Notes: a model not told the origin generated them from the sequence alone. 64,000 nucleotides of DNA from Hydractinia symbiolongicarpus (GCF_029227915.1 NC_079886.1:12237501-12301500); one strand, 5' to 3'. Counted from the first letter of the stretch, positions 9,699 through 18,750 are shown. Numbers and translations are program-made.

Positions 9699-10505
9699 AT
9701 GGAAGAGGAGGCCAAGCAGTGTTATAAATGTTTAAAATCCCTCCCCTTAAATCACTTCAGGTCAAAGGTGAAGGTCAACTAACAAAAGCATGCATTCCCT
9801 GCCTTGATCTTGGGAGGGTATCAAAAGGCAATGCGAAACGCCGCATTTATATGCAACCCCTGTACGGACTAACAATTATGCTATAGGATCATATTCAAGC
9901 CCAGTTTAATGAGGGGTATACCTGGGAGAACTTTGAAAGGCATGTAAGTAATAAGGTACGATTCAGATATGATGAAACGTTTAATCGCCCAACGCTTGCT
10001 GACATCACCAATGCATTACCGCGAGCACAGTATGCAGTACTATCGATCGGGAAATTCGGGGCATTCAAGAGGATGAAAACTGCCTCATCCTATATGACTT
10101 AATGACATACAGGATTATAAGTCAATATACTGAACTTATCGTGGATAGCCCGGAGAAGACAAGGCTCGTTGAGAGGTACCGCAATGTATTAAGATGTCTA
10201 GAGGGAAAATTAACATATACTCCACCACAACTCGAATACAATACTTGAGGGCAACCTCGTTCCCAGGGCTATTTTTCGCTTTTTTGATATACGAGACGGC
10301 GCGAAGAAATGACGTCATTTCTTCTCGCCGTCCGAGATTGTCAGAAAGAGAAAAATGGGCCTGGGGACGAGGTTGGGCTCGAGGGACCAAGCTCTGCCAT
10401 GCCTGTCGAGGATTATTGGAAAACAGTCATGGAGGCGTATTGATTAGCTCTACATGTGCCGGGGTATACCCAAAGGTTTATGATCGAAAGTGGTCGAATT
10501 ACTGA
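9699..10505 (+). pseudogene. Zinc-binding (CxxC...CxxC) Polinton protein, multiply frameshifted and split by a MITE
   Basis: ATG at 9699 follows CCTATAAAAATA. The start encodes MEEEAKQCYKCLKSLPLNHF; after a shift near 9770 the frame reads LTKACIPCLD, giving paired CxxC motifs about 30 residues apart, as in small zinc ribbons and HNH-type endonucleases. After a stop near 9885 the same frame reads EGYTWENFERH and runs to 10102. Another frame then covers LILYDLMTYRIISQYTELIV to 10248. A foldback transposon is inserted at 10252-10377, after which coding resumes as TKLCHACRGLLENSHGG, ending at 10505, 6 bp before the ATPase ATG. An HNH or zinc-ribbon nuclease-like role is only a suggestion. Confidence 0.5.
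10252..10377. mobile_element. Foldback MITE inserted in a Polinton gene
   Basis: The ends are inverted repeats: CAACCTCGTTCCCAGGG at 10252-10268 and its near-complement GCCTGGGGACGAGGTTG at about 10359-10375. The centre is a perfect 22-bp palindrome (10303-10324), extended by GACGGC/GCCGTC arms at 10295-10300 and 10327-10332. A candidate 8-bp target duplication is CTTGAGGG (10244-10251) and CTCGAGGG (10378-10385), one mismatch. An 8-bp duplication is what hAT-like elements make, though the right end has two extra G before it. No coding capacity. Confidence 0.75.
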
Positions 10506-10511
10506 AATAAA

Positions 10512-11186
10512 ATGGATGTCGTAAGAGACCCACATACGGCAATTTTCACTGGTCCGACGTCTTGTGGCAAGACACAACGTGCTTTGAACCTCCTCAAAAA
10601 TGAATACAAGGGACACTATCACAATATTCTCATCCTGTGCCAGACATTGCGGTGGAATAAGACATACCTAGAGAGAGCCTCATTATGGAGGGATAGCTAT
10701 GTGTTCCTGATAGACCCCAAGGACCAACTTTTCGAATGGATTCAGAAATTGTCGTTGTTGCTAGCGGGTGAGAACACGTTGTTTTTTATTGATGACGCCA
10801 TCGCTAACGAGGATCTCGATAAGAAAAGGCAGCCCTTGCTTGAATTAGCTATGAGTGGTAGGCATAGAAGGCATAGTTTGTGGTTATTAACCCAAAGTTA
10901 CAGTGCTCTTCCAAAGAACCTGAGAAGGCAGAAGAAAGCCCTGTTTTTATGGTACCCCCACGAACACAGCGACATGAGGCTAATTAATGAAGAGACGAAT
11001 CTCATCCCGGACTGGGACGAGATCAAAGCCGAGCTAAAGAGGTCCAAACATGCCTGCCTTTTTATAAAGCTCGAGCACCCTAGAAGTTGGAAAATTTTGG
11101 ATTGAGCACAGCAAAAACCTCTGGCTTACGTTGATATAGATGTCATCGCAGGAGCCATTGAGACACTATCCAAAAATCAGGTTTAA
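10512..11186 (+). pseudogene. FtsK/HerA (A32)-type DNA-packaging ATPase, one in-frame stop
   Basis: This ATPase is expected to drive genome packaging into capsids. Walker A is TGPTSCGKT at residues about 13-21, Walker B is NTLFFIDD near residue 88-95, and downstream there is a sensor-like LWLLTQSYSALPKNLRRQ, as in poxvirus A32/adenovirus-like and Polinton ATPases. The open frame ends with TGA at 11103-11105. The same frame continues for 26 codons to TAA at 11184-11186, only 3 bp before the next ATG, so the TGA is probably a premature stop removing a short C-terminus; it might still be the natural end. The ATG at 10512 follows GAAATAAA. Confidence 0.85.
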
Positions 11187-11189
11187 CCT

Positions 11190-11996
11190 ATGTTTAAACG
11201 CGCCGACTTGGGACGGTTTCTGGGTATTGAAAAAGTTAAAAATATGACAATACCTTTGGCATTATATCACCCAGGTCAGAAATAGTGGGGTCTAATGGGG
11301 CATCTCCCATGGCCCCCAATCAGGTATGCGGGGAGGAGGGAAAATGGACATGATGCCTTTGTCACACTGGAGGGCGCCCTGGAAATTGTGCGCAGATCAA
11401 AGAAGCCAAAAGCTGTTGGGTTCATTAAATGGTTGGCCAGGGCGGGTGTCCAAAAATTACAAGATTTAATTAAAGAGCAGCGTCAAGCTCTGGAAGATAG
11501 GGATGGGGCCCTTGCCTTACTCAATGATAAAATTGATGATAGAGATAGTCAAATCGTGATGTTGGGAAATGAAATTGAGGAGCTACAGCAACATGCTGTG
11601 CCACACCTTGAAGATCCCGGAAAGGATAATAGCATGGTCATTATACGGAAGAATAATGGCGATCCCTTCCAATACCTTGCCATCTGTGGTCAACAGGGGT
11701 ATGTAGCACAGAAGATTCGGAATAAACTCGTTGATTACCACAAGGGTGAGATCGTGGTACCGGCAGAGACCCCGAATGCCATAGTCCATTACAACTGGCT
11801 CCGGGAACGTGGATGTATTGAAGTAGACTCGGAGAGGGTTAGACATTTTAGGCTTGGTGAGAATTACACGCATGAAAGACTCGACGGAATAGGTGTGGAC
11901 AGATCTGTCCACACCCAACCAAGCATATGCAAAAGTGGGTTGGTTACCAACCACCCCCCCCCCCCCCCATTGAAGATACTCCTTACCACACTTTAA
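11190..11996 (+). pseudogene. BRO/KilA-N-like coiled-coil protein, one in-frame stop
   Basis: The frame begins MFKRADLGRFLGIEKVKNM, reaches a TAG at 11283-11285, then continues in the same frame to 11996. After the stop come GHDAFVTLEGALEIVRRSKK and KAVGFIKWLARAGVQKLQ, which resemble the BRO/KilA-N type DNA-binding domain of large DNA viruses, phages and related elements. A coiled coil follows (QRQALEDRDGALALLNDKID), then a C-terminal domain beginning near KDNSMVIIRKNNGDPFQYL. Such proteins are generally regarded as DNA-binding regulators. The last about 30 residues run over two hairpins and a C tract that encodes Pro repeats, so the true stop may have been earlier. Confidence 0.65.
11892..11968. 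terminator. Tandem palindromes plus C15 tract between converging genes
   Basis: A perfect 24-bp palindrome occupies 11892-11915 (half-site GGTGTGGACAGA). A second hairpin with 7-bp arms (GGTTGGT / ACCAACC) and a 1-nt spacer is at 11938-11953, followed by fifteen C residues at 11954-11968. The plus-strand BRO-like gene and minus-strand integrase converge here. A transcription end or insulating structure is an inference. Confidence 0.45.
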
Positions 11997-11999
11997 CAT

Positions 12000-12960
12000 G
12001 CTCCGGTGGCACCCGAACATCCCCTGGTATCAGCATGAGCTCCTCCAAAAAAAAAGCTGCGATCAGGGCCGTCTTTTAGGTAGTATAGCATGACTACCCG
12101 TCACAATACGATCCAACATATACATTTTCCTACTCCACCAGGCATCGGTGGCACGTCGTTTCGCATAACCGTGCTCTTCCCCGGGTTGTAGCAAGTATAA
12201 CCATCCCTGGGTAGAGGCTTTTCCTCCGGATATTTTTCGCTTTTTGCGAGTGGTACATCATCCAGCTTGATTGCCTAGTTGGGTTTCATGCCGATGCTGG
12301 TAGTTTTGGTATTGTTTAGACCCTTCACTATAGTGCACAAATGCTTGACTCAAGTGCTACTAGTCTCGTTACAACTCCTGTTCATCTTTTGGCTTAAATA
12401 GTCTCTCTGCTAGGACCTTGTTGTACGACTCGACGAAAGCCGTGAATGTATGGTGATATTTCGTGGTAGCCCTCTTGATCTCAACCCCTTTGTCTTCTAG
12501 GAGCTTGCTCACATCTGATTTGAACTCAGAGCCATTGTCACATTTGAATGTTTTAGGGTAATGAAGGGGTCCCGCTTTATATATATCTTTGATCATGTCT
12601 GCGACTTCGCCTGCTCTCTTTGCTCTTTGTAACGTGAGGCCACGTCAACGCCTGTCAGGATGTATTTATATGTACTACTGTACAAACGATCGTGAGGCAT
12701 GTACAATAGATCAAACTGATGCATCCCATTCGGTGTTGTGATGGTAAAATGGGGGTAGTCTAGACGCTTTGGGCCTTGAATGTGTCTAAGCCAGAGCAGC
12801 TGCCTACTCAGCCAATGTATTACCTTCTTTTTGGAGAGGCCACTCTCCTTCGCTAGTAATTTGACGGCTTTGCGGCCGACCCACAATTTTCTGGGGTATA
12901 GTAGATATTGCTTAGCCTTTCTGCTTCCTCCTCTGTAACGATATGTGATGCTTTTGACAT
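12000..12960 (-). pseudogene. Retroviral-type (rve) integrase of the Polinton, frameshifted
   Basis: The integrase would insert the element into host DNA. The start codon at 12960-12958 is preceded by ATAATAAAC. The first piece is MSKASHIVTEEEAERLSNIY; the frame shifts near 12890 to the piece ending at 12593, and again near 12600 to the piece ending at 12369. The DDE core is visible: Asp in MHQFDLLYMP, Asp in FKCDNGSEF and Glu in TAFVESYNKVLAERLF. HIQGPKRLDYPHFTITTPNG precedes the first Asp. Beyond 12369, scattered frames (for example AIKLDDVPLAKSEKYPEEKP, and a Trp-containing SRKMYMLDRIV) look like a decayed C-terminal region reaching to about 12000. There are several stops, so it is inactive. 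Confidence 0.9.
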
Positions 12961-12986
12961 GTTTATTATATATGTCAAAAACGTTC

Positions 12987-13363
12987 CTATAAGTATTTGT
13001 AGACTATAAAGCCTAGCAGGGACAGGGAGCCAACAAGGAATGTTAACTCCCCATCTTGTTGGGTTGTTGAAGGGGTGTAGAAGTCCTTCAATTGCGGGGC
13101 CTTTTTTTCTGAGTTGATGTAATACTGATACATATCGTCGTCCAATTCTTTTAAGCTTCTGCCAGCTTCTATTTGCATCTCTCTTTGTCGTTGAACCAGT
13201 CCAATTTAGCCTGCCGTTTACGTATCCACTCCGCCTGGGCTGTATTGAGTTTTTCAACGGCCTCATCGTGACGCCTGCGCTTCGCCTCACCGTGCTCTGC
13301 AAGTTTGCTGAATAGAAAGGGCGTTGATTAGCGCGCCCCCGCCATGATTATAAGAGTAGCCAT
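12987..13363 (-). pseudogene. Tail-anchored Polinton membrane protein, broken
   Basis: The ATG at 13363-13361 follows CTAATAAA and begins MATLIIMAGAR, with an in-frame stop right after it. The same frame then gives HGEAKRRRHDEAVEKLNTAQ and AEWIRKRQAKLDWFNDKERC, a charged helix. A shift near 13185 leads to the frame with LKELDDDMYQYYINSEKK and FYTPSTTQQDGELTFLVGSL, and a C-terminal hydrophobic anchor (TFLVGSLSLLGFIVYKYL) ending at 12987. This layout is one I associate with Polinton late genes. It lies 4 bp downstream of the capsid gene stop, suggesting co-transcription. Function unknown. Confidence 0.65.
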
Positions 13364-13367
13364 TTTA

Positions 13368-14527
13368 TTAGTACTCCACCCTATCCAATCTGCCATCCAA
13401 AATATTCAGCCGGTCATTTTGTAAGAGCTATACATAATATTTTAACTCACCAGTTCCGTCAGCTTCTTTGGTGATATGCAGGGTGATTCCATCACTCAGT
13501 CTCTATAATGGTCTACCACTACCATGTAGCACATCATCGGGGGAGCTCCGGAAGTCCACAAACAGGGCATACCTTTCATTGAAAAATTGTCCAATAGTCA
13601 CAATGGAGTTTCCGCGTCTGCCAAAGATATTGACGATCTGTTCCAGATGATCCTTGGGAAGCATGGCATGGGAATACAATTCATCAGGTTCCCGCTCGAC
13701 AGTGACGCTGATCTTCTTAATTTTAGGATTGTAGAAGACTTCATTAACGCCGGCATAGGGCTTCACCTTTCCCAGGTCTATAAACAATAGTAATACACCT
13801 TTGAAGGACTTGGAAGGACTATCAATCTGAATGTTGTAGCTGGTGTCTGATTTTTTCATAGTAAGCACCTTCATCCTGAGTACTCTTTCATAGGGCAGGG
13901 CAAGCCTTCCATACCGGGACATCATGGTGCTCGCAAGACCTTCATTTGTAATTTTGTCGAATTCGAGTCTGGTATTACTAATTTCATACGCAGAGTGCCG
14001 TCCCCGCATCTTTGATGACGTCACCGTAAGGCGCGAATTGATGATGAATTGTAATCTGTCGTACAGGCCTGCTGGATATAGGGGCATATCCCGGGTCAGC
14101 TCAAACATCTTTCCAATGGGTATACAGAAGGTGTTGCCATAGGCTTTAACGATGGCCTTTTCCTCATCTGTTCGCACATGACCAGTTGCCTTGAGATGTA
14201 GGACCCTATACAATGCCAGGATATTGTAATCGCTGATGTTCTGTACCTCCTTATTGTTTAGAGTAATACGTAGGTCCTCACCAGACTTTTCTCTATATTG
14301 CTGACGTTCGTACGTGTTGTATTTGTCAGCGTCAGATCAAATAGGAGCCTTAGACTACCCGGGATAATGACATCATTTTGTGGCATGTTGGGAATATCGA
14401 CATATAGATCTTCTTTCTGGTCAATGGTTGATGGGATATGTGAAATCTGGACTCTTTGCCGGCGTCCCTTCATACCAAGAAGCTGTTTGCTCTCGGCATA
14501 GGGATCCACGTATGCGTTTATACTTAT
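13368..14527 (-). pseudogene. Probable major capsid protein (double jelly-roll), broken
   Basis: The N-terminal part (14258-14509) reads DPYAESKQLLGMKGRRQRVQ and NDVIIPGSLRLLFDLTL, features I associate with Polinton hexon-like capsid proteins. A frameshift near 14270 moves to the frame LYRVLHLKATGHVRTDEEKA, then TFCIPIGKMFELTRDMPLYP, down to LFVDFRSSPDDVLHGSG. An in-frame TAG stop at 13515-13517 or nearby closes the open frame. The same frame continues through DGITLHITKEADGTGELKYY and NDRLNILDGRLDRVEY, with a second stop near 13432, to a TAA at 13368-13370. No ATG lies before the first conserved residues; the triplet after AATAA at 14527-14525 is ATA, so the start may have been lost. About 380 residues, plausible for the family. 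Confidence 0.75.
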
Positions 14528-14551
14528 TTATTATAGAGCTGTAAAAGAAGG
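14528..14551. promoter_or_regulatory. Short divergent intergenic segment with TATA-like sequence
   Basis: The capsid gene (-) and the next gene (+) diverge here with only about 25-40 bp between them. The segment holds TTATTTATTATAGAG, whose reverse complement gives ATAATAAAT next to the presumed capsid start. A bidirectional promoter is inferred from layout only. Confidence 0.35.
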
Positions 14552-15098
14552 ATGGTTGATAATCCAGTATTCACACCTGAGGAGGATATTGGTAAGCATG
14601 ATGATAAAGGCGACAAGGAGGATACCCAACAATCAACTCAACTCCCTGATGTTCCGAGGACTTCAACGCCAGGTCAACAGCAGGGAGGTGCGCATAGACG
14701 ATTAGTGTTGGGCATTGAGGCGCAAAAGACTGAGATATTTAAATCAAAGGTTGATAGCCTATATACACATCTTAGAGACGGACTCGGTTGACGCCCAAAC
14801 AATGCATTACGATAGGTTCCGAATGGATGAGGGTGGTGAACTTATATTAAAGAGGGTTGTAACGGGAAAAAGATCACTAGCGGAAGTACCTCTGACGTTG
14901 CAAGATGGTAATTTTCCAACCATTGGACAGCTCGAAAAGAGGCTGGGTAGTGCGCGTATGAAGGCAATAGGTTTTGATAAATATCAAACACCCAACAAAG
15001 GTAGTAGGACAGAGGCCCAGAATCTTATACATAATGTTAATGTCCTTATGAATAGGGATGAGGATGATGAGAGGACCCCTTTGATAAGCCTGATGTGA
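14552..15098 (+). pseudogene. Polinton late protein of unknown function, one frameshift
   Basis: The first frame (14552-14791) begins MVDNPVFTPEEDIGKHDDKG and is acidic and low-complexity, with a SAP/Gln/Pro-rich spacer, reaching KVDSLYTHLRDGLG. The overlapping frame ending at 15098 continues with AQTMHYDRFRMDEGGELILK, then LQDGNFPTIGQLEKRLGSAR and RTEAQNLIHNVNVLMNR. A single shift near 14790 would join them. Its place, divergent from the capsid and immediately before a coiled-coil and a membrane gene, suggests a structural or assembly role, which is inference. No domain recognised. Confidence 0.55.
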
Positions 15099-15466
15099 TG
15101 GAGATGGAGACGATTGATAGTATTCAAAATTTTGCCCAGGACGTTGAAGGCTATATAGACACCTCATTTGCAGGCATTGACGATGATGCCCCCGAGGTTG
15201 ATATGAAATCATTAAAAGTCGAAATTGAGACCCTTCAGAAGAATATCAAGGAGGTGAGGCGCGAAATTATAAAATATGATAGCGACATCAGGACAAAGGA
15301 GGGTAAATTGAAAGAGGAACTCAAGAAGCAGAAGGCCGGGGCAAAAAGGCCTCAGGAGATTACCAGGCTGGAGAAAGATATTGATCAATTAAAGAAGGAT
15401 AAGATTGTTGCACTCGGTAGGCATGGTCTAATTTCCTCCGAGGTTTTAAGCATCTACGGAATATGA
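15098..15466 (+). CDS. Coiled-coil Polinton protein
   Basis: ATG at 15098 shares its A with the preceding TGA; GTG at 15095 is an alternative. The 122-residue product is intact: an acidic head (QDVEGYIDTSFAGIDDDAPE), then a long coiled coil from about residue 35 to 105 (SLKVEIETLQKNIKEVRREI and EITRLEKDIDQLKKDK), ending EVLSIYGI. Its stop overlaps the next ATG by 4 bp, implying coupled expression. In some related elements I believe coiled-coil and membrane parts form one protein, which would fit this tight overlap. Confidence 0.75.
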   Translation: MEMETIDSIQNFAQDVEGYIDTSFAGIDDDAPEVDMKSLKVEIETLQKNIKEVRREIIKYDSDIRTKEGKLKEELKKQKAGAKRPQEITRLEKDIDQLKKDKIVALGRHGLISSEVLSIYGI

Positions 15467-15858
15467 AGTCTGAGTTGATGAAGATTGCCGGGAATGACAT
15501 GCCTTTGCTTGAAAAACTTAAAACACTCTTCCGTGAGCAGGGGATAACCATAGGCAGCATCGTCTCTGCTATAGGTATACTAATTTCCACCGTTGTTCTT
15601 GCTGTTACAGGAGGAGAAGGTGCGGCAGCTGGTGCTGGAGGAGGAACCGCAGGGGGTGGTGAAAAAGGGTTTGTGCAAAAGCAACTTGAAAGGCTTAAAT
15701 ATCTAGCAGGTAAAGTAGGTGCTGCACTGCCGGGTATTATAGGTACAGTGGTCTTCTTCCTTCTAAGAGTAGCGTCAAACACCGTTACATATGCAGCTAA
15801 ATATCTGTATATGGCCATTGCGGGAGCTGCCGGGCTTGTCGTGTTATACATAAAATAA
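15463..15858 (+). CDS. Multi-pass membrane protein with Gly/Ala linker
   Basis: Intact 131-residue frame starting in an ATGA overlap with the previous stop. An amphipathic head (KLKTLFREQG) is followed by a membrane helix (IGSIVSAIGILISTVVLAVT), a Gly/Ala-rich linker (GEGAAAGAGGGTAGGGEKG), a basic helix (QKQLERLKYLAGK) and two further hydrophobic helices (GIIGTVVFFLLRVA and YLYMAIAGAAGLVVLY). Probably a virion or assembly membrane protein; that role is inferred from context. It converges with the next minus-strand gene, leaving 3 bp between stops. Confidence 0.75.
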   Translation: MKSELMKIAGNDMPLLEKLKTLFREQGITIGSIVSAIGILISTVVLAVTGGEGAAAGAGGGTAGGGEKGFVQKQLERLKYLAGKVGAALPGIIGTVVFFLLRVASNTVTYAAKYLYMAIAGAAGLVVLYIK

Positions 15859-15861
15859 GCC

Positions 15862-17009
15862 TTATTTTTTTCTCAACCATATATAGGCCAGTATGATGCC
15901 TCCCCCTATGGTGATTAATGAGGCCTTGGTATCCTCTTGTTGATTTTGTGACGGTTGTTCGGGTATGGGGGACGATGTTGTGGGGCCGGGAGGTATGGAT
16001 GGTATAGTCCGTATGGTATGATTGGGAGCATGTATAGGAGGTCCGGCATACCTTGGGGCATGTATGGGTGTTTTGATAGTATGCCTGGGGGATGTGGCAG
16101 ACGCATGCCGCACAACAGGCTTATTATTTAGCTCAAACCGGATACCAATCATCGCACTTGCAGGTGCAATCAAAATATTATTGTTATACCCGACAATCCT
16201 CCCAAAACGCAGATTCATGTCGGAGGGCAGCATACACACATGGTGCATGACAGCGAAGTCCACCGGGGTCCTCGCATACAGCGGTACTTTTTGTAATTCA
16301 GTGATGTGATGGCTTACATTTTCTTGCCTTTGTACCATAGCCTCAAAATTCTGTACTAGAATCTGCCTGGCCATGTAGATATCCGCACCGGTCCCCAGAA
16401 GGGATGCCTTGGCCCCCGCCTGAGACCCCAGTAACAGGACCACATAAACCCTGATACTCTCGCTTAGCTTGGTCAGACCTTTAGAGGTCAAACCCTGACT
16501 TTCAGGCATGATAAAATTTGCCAAGTTGCCATCGACCTGGGGCCAATATCTATCATTTGTCAATGAGGACATAACAGCCTTGAATTTATACAAGGCATTA
16601 GGACTTGCACCATACTCACGGCATACCTGTGCATACCCGGAGCTCAAGTATGGGTTTTTGTACTGTGAGAAGCCGTCGTCATACGGCATGGGACCTTCAT
16701 TCTTGCCAGGACACGACGCATATGGTAGTACACGTGGAATTTGAAGATGGAGTTTATGAGGGGTACGGAACCCGTCATGTGCTTGGTACATATGCCTAGG
16801 GCCGTCGTCGCACAATGGGTTGCGAAGTTAACCTGGATATTCCAATAGTCCAACGCCTGCCCTTTCCAACCCAGTTGAACGGGGTCATCGAGGTAGGTTG
16901 TTGGAACTTTGATGGCATACTTGGTAAGCTCCAGAAATACTACGGAATATGGGAGTCTGTACTCACGTACAGGTCCTGATGCTCCAAGTTGGTTACACCA
17001 AGCGGCCAT
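15862..17009 (-). pseudogene. Large membrane-anchored Polinton late protein, one frameshift
   Basis: The start at 17009 gives MAAWCNQLGASGPVREYRLP, followed by PVQLGWKGQALDYWNIQVNF and ATHCATTALGICTKHMTGSV. A shift near 16710 transfers to the frame running to 15862, with MPYDDGFSQYKNPYLSSGYA, FIMPESQGLTSKGLTKLSES and VPLYARTPVDFAVMHHVCML. The C-terminus has a Pro/His-rich stalk (APRYAGPPIHAPNH) and a final hydrophobic anchor (LITIGGGIILAYIWLRKK). About 380 residues in total. It resembles a conserved protein I associate with cnidarian-type Polintons, but I know no assigned function. The anchor and stalk would suit a virion surface protein, which is speculation. Confidence 0.6.
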
Positions 17010-17080
17010 TCACCCCTGTTACTTTTACACTTTGCAGAGTAGTTGTATTGGTAGATGTTCATTTCTTACAACAAAAGGAT
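17010..17080. promoter_or_regulatory. Divergent intergenic region between two late genes
   Basis: 71 bp separate the divergent starts at 17009 (-) and 17081 (+). It presumably holds both promoters. No clear TATA element is seen, and the AATAA-ATG motif of other genes is absent here. Confidence 0.3.
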
Positions 17081-17744
17081 ATGAAACAACTCTATATCCC
17101 CGACATAGATAAACCTACCATATTTAAAGACTACCTGGGACAGGACACCCGTATTGCTCTAAAATCGATAAACATTCGACCTGGATGGCTGAACCTATAT
17201 AGCAACAACGATATCACTTTACGGAAGGTGGGACCTGACCAGAGGGTTACAAGGATTGAGATCATGAATGGCCTGTAAAAAATCGAGGACATCGCGGCTA
17301 TTGTCAACAGCCAGGCAGAAGATAAGATCAAACTGTTTGTATTGAAAAATGCATATTGTAGACCCCGTGTCAGTGATGGGTATACGGTGGTGTTCGGTAG
17401 GCAATTGCAAGGCTTCTGGGATTAAAATATGATCCTGCAAAAAATATTACACAAAGGGTGACTATGATACCATATATAGAACCGATATATATCAAAAATT
17501 AAGACTTTTTTGTCCACAATTGGATGAAGACGACTGCCTATTGGATGGTAAAAAATCGAAGGTTCTGGACCTGCTTCCCACCAAAGAATTGAATGCATGG
17601 GGAAATATGTTAACCTGGACCTTTGACAGTCCTATATACCTTCCCTTAAAGGGGTCCACCAACCGTCTTGAGTTCATGCTAACGGACGTCTACCACCATG
17701 AAAAAAAGGGACGTTTTTTGACATCGCAATGTGCATTCTCATAG
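17081..17744 (+). pseudogene. Probable penton/minor capsid protein (single jelly-roll), broken
   Basis: ATG at 17081 begins MKQLYIPDIDKPTIFKDYLG, then IALKSINIRPGWLNLYSNND, which resembles the N-terminal strands of Polinton penton-like proteins. A stop at 17276-17278 is followed in the same frame by KIEDIAAIVNSQAEDKIKLF and SDGYTVVFGRQLQGFWD to a second stop near 17423. A shift leads to LKYDPAKNITQRVT, and a last frame from 17520 has ELNAWGNMLTWTFDSPIYLP and LEFMLTDVYHHEKKGRF. The closing 'I.LPL....N.LEF.LTD' pattern is what persuades me. The assignment is moderate, since the sequence similarity in this family is low. Confidence 0.5.
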
Positions 17745-17751
17745 AATAAAG

Positions 17752-18085
17752 ATGAGCAATATAGCTAAGCTGTACCCAAATTTACCGAGTGTACCCGCGC
17801 AAGGCTCTGATCAGGACGAGGGACAGGTCTTCAGAATGAAAAAAATTGAGAAGATAGAACAATATCTCCGGGATGAAATAAAGGAGCGAAATAGATTGAA
17901 AAATTCAAGATGCACAACACGTGGGTCAGGATGTGCGACCATGGTCTGCTTGGCGTAAGTGCTATCACGTCAGGGCTTGGGATAGGAGCCATGGCCTCAG
18001 GCATAGGGGTACCCTTGACTTGATTGCCGCCGGAATAGGGCAAGCCGGTCTTTGAAACGCTTCAATCTGTGCAATATGCAAGCAC
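17752..18085 (+). pseudogene. Coiled-coil plus membrane-segment late protein, broken
   Basis: ATG at 17752 follows GAATAAAG. The first 50 codons are MSNIAKLYPNLPSVPAQGSD, then FRMKKIEKIEQYLRDEIKER, a basic coiled coil. Near 17905 the coding moves to another frame with DHGLLGVSAITSGLGIGAMA, a Gly/Ala-rich hydrophobic segment. Further pieces (DLIAAGIGQAGL, FETLQSVQYAS) lie in shifted frames to about 18085. A coiled coil followed by Gly-rich membrane helices is a layout seen in other Polinton late genes. Function unknown. Confidence 0.5.
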
Positions 18086-18129
18086 TATGTAGAGTCCCCA
18101 CCCGAGTATAGGCCTTAATTTTGTATTAT

Positions 18130-18158
18130 ATTTTATAGACCTTTTGGGTCTATAAAAT
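18130..18158. terminator. Hairpin between converging genes
   Basis: Perfect 12-bp arms, ATTTTATAGACC at 18130-18141 and GGTCTATAAAAT at 18147-18158, with a 5-nt loop. It sits between the end of the plus-strand gene (about 18085) and the end of the minus-strand gene (18240). A transcription-end role is inferred from position. Confidence 0.45.
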
Positions 18159-18239
18159 GTATGGTTTTTTCTAATCCTCGCTTAGTAACCACTCCTTTTT
18201 AAAGTCTTTATACCGACATTCTGTGATGTGTGTCTGGGG

Positions 18240-18749
18240 TTAGTGGTTTTTACCTTGTACGTATACAGACGAAAAAGCTAGAATGGCGCTGGCTTGGCAG
18301 GGCTCATCGTAGGATACCGGCATACCATAGAACTTGGTGGTAATTGTGTCCTTGTAATATTGGAGCTTAGCATTCACATAACGGTCCTTTTTCACGGGCT
18401 CTGTCGTTAATTGCTCGGATATCAACTCCTCAACTTTTGACCATATTTGACGATACTTCGCATTCCAATCCGGATACTCTTCAAAATCGAAGCTCATTGC
18501 TGGTGACGCATTGGCGTTATATTTAGTCACCCCATTCGGGGACCAGATTTTCGGTGTCTTTACCCTCAAGGCAACCACAAGGTCCTATGTATGGTACCCT
18601 ACCACATATCGTTTGTCCTTGCCTCCATTGGCAGGCATGGCATCCGATGCTGTTATGTATTCTATATTGATATCTTCGATGTTTGTGAAGGTAGCAGCAA
18701 AATTATAGAATATATTTGATTTAACAAGTTCATTTTCAAATTTCGGCAT
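18240..18749 (-). pseudogene. Unrecognised Polinton right-arm gene, one in-frame stop
   Basis: ATG at 18749-18747, preceded by AATAAATAGA, starts MPKFENELVKSNIFYNFAAT. The frame is continuous to TAA at 18240 except for a TAG near 18591, immediately after DKRYVVGYHT. After the stop come DLVVALRVKTPKIWSPNGVT, DFEEYPDWNAKYRQIWSKVE and TTKFYGMPVSYDEPCQASAI. About 169 residues in all. No domain is recognised. Its short, mixed alpha/beta-looking sequence without membrane segments suggests a soluble accessory protein. Confidence 0.6.
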
Positions 18750-18750
18750 T

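Noticed and set aside
10194-10505. 103-codon plus-strand ORF treated as one gene
   Set aside because: Its first half is MITE sequence read through by chance; only the last about 40 codons belong to the interrupted Polinton gene.
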